From Sindora glabra (lineage: Eukaryota; Streptophyta; Magnoliopsida; Fabales; Fabaceae): a stretch of 64,000 bases of DNA. Location of the stretch: the NCBI GenBank assembly GCA_020226215.1, contig CM035235.1, forward strand, positions 53,721,511 to 53,785,510, given 5' to 3'. Position numbers and translations under genes: made by a program. Position 1 is the first letter of the stretch. The number at the start of each line of letters is the position of its first letter. Shown piece after piece: positions 60,884 through 64,000 of the stretch. The notes beneath the pieces are model-generated. The model did not search any database. It was not told where the DNA came from and was given only the letters and a program-made list of their open reading frames with translations.

Positions 60884-61658
60884 TTTGGTAAGAGAAGAAA
60901 ATAAGAAAGAAAGAAATTGGAAGAGAAAAAAAAGAAGGGAGAAGTTATTTTTCTTAGGTTTGTTTGGTTGTAGGAAAAAATAAAGGAGAAAAGAAAATGA
61001 GATTAAATTGTATATTTATAATTTTTTTCAAATTAATAACTAATTTTTTAAAAAAATTATAGGAATTAAGTTTATGTGACTCGGCCAACCAAGTTGGATC
61101 CATGACTAACCCTGGTAGCTGGCCAACTAGACTCGCGACACCCAACGAGGTAGAAGCTGTGCTGCCTTTTCCTCTTATAGATTAGACCAGGAGCAAGCTA
61201 GAGAAGGTAGAGGCAACCAATCTCTAGCTTTTACTAGCATTGATAGTAGAAGGCAGCCACCACTCAAGGTCAGACTCCAACTAGTGGCCAGTGGCATCCA
61301 CACGCACAACTTCTTCACTAAGTGGATAGCAACAACACATAGCAAGAGGAGCTAGGAAAGGAAGAAGATGGAAGCTAATTATTGGAGTGGTCATCGTTAG
61401 GCAATGTGTAAAATTTGCTACTTTTCCTTGTTGTGCATGAGCTTTCCTTGTTCTTCTACAGCACTGGTTTGTGTCCATGTTCTCCATATTTCTAAGGAGA
61501 AATTTTCTCTATAAGACCCACCCTACTTTTCAAATTTTTTTCCTCTTTTATAGTAATTTCTACTATAACTAAACAAGTGAAAACAATAACTTCCACCCTG
61601 TTTTCTCCTCAAAATTTCTCTTCTCGCTAGTTTTCTATAGATTCAAACAAGTTGTTAG
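60884..61658. mobile_element. TIR-type element with G+C-richer cargo
   Basis: The left end reads aggctctgtttggtaagaga and the right end, inverted, reads aacaacttgtttgaatctat followed by gaaaactagcgagaag. Both ends run into purine-rich (left) and pyrimidine-rich (right) subterminal tracts, with a second internal gtttgtttggttgtagg at 60,959. The middle, 61,075-61,490, is markedly richer in G+C (ctcggccaaccaagttggat, agctggccaactagactcgc) and looks like acquired low-copy DNA. No protein is recognised in it. Confidence 0.45.
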
Positions 61659-62679
61659 TGTATGACACTATGTATAAGCCTTGCAAAATTATAGGATTAG
61701 GATTTCGAGCCATTATATAGTTGACTTGCCTAAATTCTTCTATTAAACTTATTATGAAGAATGAAGTTTTTTTTAATATATAAGTCAATTTGTTTCTCTC
61801 TTTATATAATCTCAAGTTTTGTTTAAATGATGTAATCATCCTTTATTTTTTTTATAGTAATTAAATTCATAGGTCTAAAAATTAATACGTGTATATTATA
61901 AATGTTGCAAGTACCTATGTTGGTTTCCATGGACATTGAAGAATGTTGTGCAACTACTAAGATTTACTTGTTAAAAGAAGCTTCCATTGGAAGGTGTCTT
62001 CTACTCCAGATTATCAACAAATTGTAAATTGAATTATTTTAATAGGCTAGTGGCTGTTGGTTTTAAGAATTTATGTTGTATAGATGAAAAGTTTTGGGAA
62101 TGACACCTCTGATTTTTGTCATATAAGCCTATATTTTTTTTTACCATTGTTGTAAGATAACTTCAAAGTTAAAACCATACTAGCTACTAACCATATTTTA
62201 AAGGAGTTGGCATTTTGTATCCTAATTACTAATTTTTTTGATAGAAAATCTTTTTAAATGATATTCAAGAAAAGAGTGAATTAGAAAAGTCCATAAATTA
62301 GAGGTACTATTCCTTTTGGATGAAATGAAGGAATAACCAAAAGAAAAAAATAAGGCTTTACCATGGATCATATCTTAAAGTTCGGTTCAATTTTGATTTT
62401 TAATCAATCACTCAATATGTTCTAGTCTTCTTTCTTAGCATGCAAAACTTTTATTATGAATCACTAGCCATTCTAATTTTGAGTAGCGCTTTTTAATTTT
62501 TATTATTGGTCTGTTGTTAATAACTTAAATACAATGAATCAATACATGTTTCATTTTTTTTCTTTATGGCAAAATTGCCTAACTAGTGATCCATGTTCTC
62601 TTAAAATTGTAAATACAAAAAATTAGCCAACAACAAATGGCCTAAAACAAAGTAAACAACTTAGTGAAATTCTTCTGAG
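61659..62679. other. A+T-rich intergenic DNA, nothing recognised
   Basis: No open frame with domain content and no repeat ends seen. Confidence 0.45.
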
Positions 62680-62742
62680 GTAAACTGTATAGTTCATTTG
62701 CAGTGAACTGTACAATTCATTTGTAGTGAACTATACAATCCA
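62680..62742 (+). repeat. 23-bp tandem repeat, about 2.7 copies
   Basis: Units gt[a/g]aactgta[t/c]a[g/a]ttcatttg[c/t]a start at 62,680, 62,703 and 62,726, the last incomplete. Each contains gtgaactgta-type half-palindromes. Confidence 0.9.
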
Positions 62743-63130
62743 AAATGACCTTTTACTGACGTGCTCTCCTTGAACAGAAATGGACAAAATTGTCCATTTA
62801 ATTTTTTGAGGAAGAAAGGTCCACTTTCAACTTGCTTTGGTGATAGGTACAAGTCTCCCATCTACGTGGAAACACCACAACCAACCTTAATTATGAGTAT
62901 CAAAGAGTATGAGAAGCATTTAGTACTAAAGCAACCTCCTTATAAGTTTTTATGAAAAATTTGTTTAAAGTTTGGAATCTTTCAATTTTACTGTATTTTT
63001 ATGGGCATACCAAAGAAGACCCTTTTTCCCATTTATTTGATGAAGTAAGATATGTACTTGAAAAAGGGTTGGATTTATAACTTTACGAGATTTAATACAT
63101 AAACATTAGATTGTAGAAGACGTTTTTGGA
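62743..63130. other. Non-coding, one small unrecognised frame
   Basis: A 64-codon plus frame (62,761-62,955) has ordinary composition but no domain I recognise and no splice context. Confidence 0.4.
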
Positions 63131-64000
63131 GTCGTTTAGTTTGCAGGAAAAACATAAGAAATAGTATTTTTCAAGAAATAGTATTTTTTAGGAAATAGAC
63201 AATCATAGAGTTGTTTAGTTGCATAAATATCGAGAAATAGAATTTGAGAGGAAATAGAACTTCCCATAAAATGCAAGAAATTACTTACCTAGCCCCTTGG
63301 GTAAGTTCTATTTCCTATGTTTTTAACTAATTCATAAACAAAAGTTTCCCTGTAAAAATTAATTAATGCCAATTCTGCCCTCACAGTTGATTATCAGGTT
63401 TACTTTGTGAATGTCATTATTCATTGTTCACTGTCTCTCATCTCCTCTCAACCCTAGCAGCAGTTTCCGACAACGATACTATTAATTTTTGGTTAGCCAA
63501 CATGACCTTTCTCATGATTTCTTTTCATGTTTCCTCTTTTTCTATTATGTAAGCTATAGCTCTATGGTTGTAAAATCTTTGCCTTCCCCATTTTTTGAAG
63601 AAAAAAAATAGTAGCGTTGAAATACAAATAGTAAAAAAATCATGATAGAGTTCGGTAAATTAGGGATGTATGCTTAGGGTTTAGCAAATTAGGATGTTTA
63701 TTTACCATATTTTCATTACTCTTCTAACTTATAACATTCTTATATGTAATTTCTATATGTTATACAGTTATGACTCGCTTACCATTAAGTAAAAAGAAGA
63801 GGATTGGTACCACATATATTATGATATACACACAGATGGTGCTCATGTTTTTGGAGGCTATTGTTGAATTTATGTATCTTCTGTCCATTTTGAATATTAG
63901 ATTGGTCAAGCTTATATCCTATATATTTGATAGTTATGCTGAAGAAAGGTGTTACGCTAGGCTTTTAAATCTTAGGCTAATGATTTAAGAAAGTGACGTA
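63131..64000 (+). mobile_element. Likely PIF/Harbinger-type element, 5' part
   Basis: A terminus-like gagtcgtttagtttgcagga followed by aaaacataagaaatag at 63,131 is echoed by gagttgtttagttgcataaa at about 63,198 and, inverted, by the gttctatttcctatgttttt stretch at 63,303-63,325. Such gtttggtt-type ends with aatag subterminal motifs occur in plant PIF/Harbinger and Tourist elements. A Harbinger-like N-terminal frame begins at 63,770 and runs off the window, so the two may belong to one element. A small Tourist-like MITE at 63,131-63,345 is the alternative. Confidence 0.4.
63770..63988 (+). pseudogene. PIF/Harbinger transposase N-terminus (partial)
   Basis: The frame reads MTRLPLSKKKRIGTTYIMI..., then FLEAIVEFMYLL, YAEERCYARLLNLRLMI, a stop, and ESDV at the window end. 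The order basic N-terminus, hydrophobic segment, then L..LI.ESDV.C is that of plant PIF/Harbinger DDE transposases, where the helix-turn-helix and nuclease domain follow. Those would lie outside the window. One stop before ESDV suggests a pseudogene. The identification rests on a short weak match. Confidence 0.45.

Noticed and set aside
1..64000. tRNA, rRNA or conserved cellular genes
   Set aside because: No cloverleaf with intact A and B boxes, no rRNA core sequence and no intact non-transposon protein domain was seen on either strand.

Overview
This is nuclear DNA from a plant, most likely a eudicot. It is very A+T-rich (well above 70% A+T by eye) and full of degenerate transposable elements of typical plant families. 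I find no intact cellular protein gene and no rRNA, tRNA or CRISPR array. Nearly every open reading frame longer than 60 codons is chance or a short surviving piece of a transposon protein. Protein calls come from reading degenerate translations against remembered family motifs; no database search was run.

Layout. 0-5 kb: A+T-rich intergenic DNA with one MITE-like repeat. 4.3-8.9 kb: hAT remnant A, a broken Ac-type transposase with a BED-finger relic and a C-terminal dimerisation domain. 8.9-12.3 kb: A+T-rich tandem repeats and one possible exon-like islet (11.4-11.65 kb). 12.3-13.7 kb: candidate solo LTR. 16.47-22.30 kb: a complete but dead Ty1/copia element (LTRs, polypurine tract, gag, protease, integrase and reverse transcriptase relics). 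22.9-23.6 kb: TIR-type non-autonomous element. 23.96-26.69 kb: CACTA-like element. 28.63-28.80 kb: Au-like SINE. 29.73 to about 33.6 kb: a second CACTA element with a minus-strand Transposase_24 relic and a small foldback MITE nested in it. 33.9-35.5 kb: L1-type LINE relic, minus strand. 35.7-36.6 kb: MITEs.

The centrepiece is 36.76-48.75 kb: a hAT element (imperfect TIRs, near-perfect 8-bp target duplication) whose transposase gene is interrupted by a complete-looking 6.0-kb Helitron on the minus strand (39,972-45,969). Joining the two flanks restores the hAT coding alignment at codon level. The Helitron ends in a perfect 9-bp-stem hairpin plus CTAG, sits in an A/T target dinucleotide, and carries RPA-like and Rep-helicase relics. 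The hAT itself seems to lie in the terminus of an older MITE, giving three nesting levels.

The right part (48.8-64 kb) is mostly A+T-rich sequence with simple repeats, Stowaway-like MITEs, two Mutator-like foldback MITEs with 9-bp target duplications (54.4 and 59.7 kb; the second is a sibling of the 32-kb copy), a long A/T foldback (57.5 kb), a TIR element with G+C-richer cargo (60.9-61.65 kb), and the 5' part of a PIF/Harbinger-like element that runs off the window end. The genes do not form a pathway: the window records successive insertions, tandem duplications and decay.
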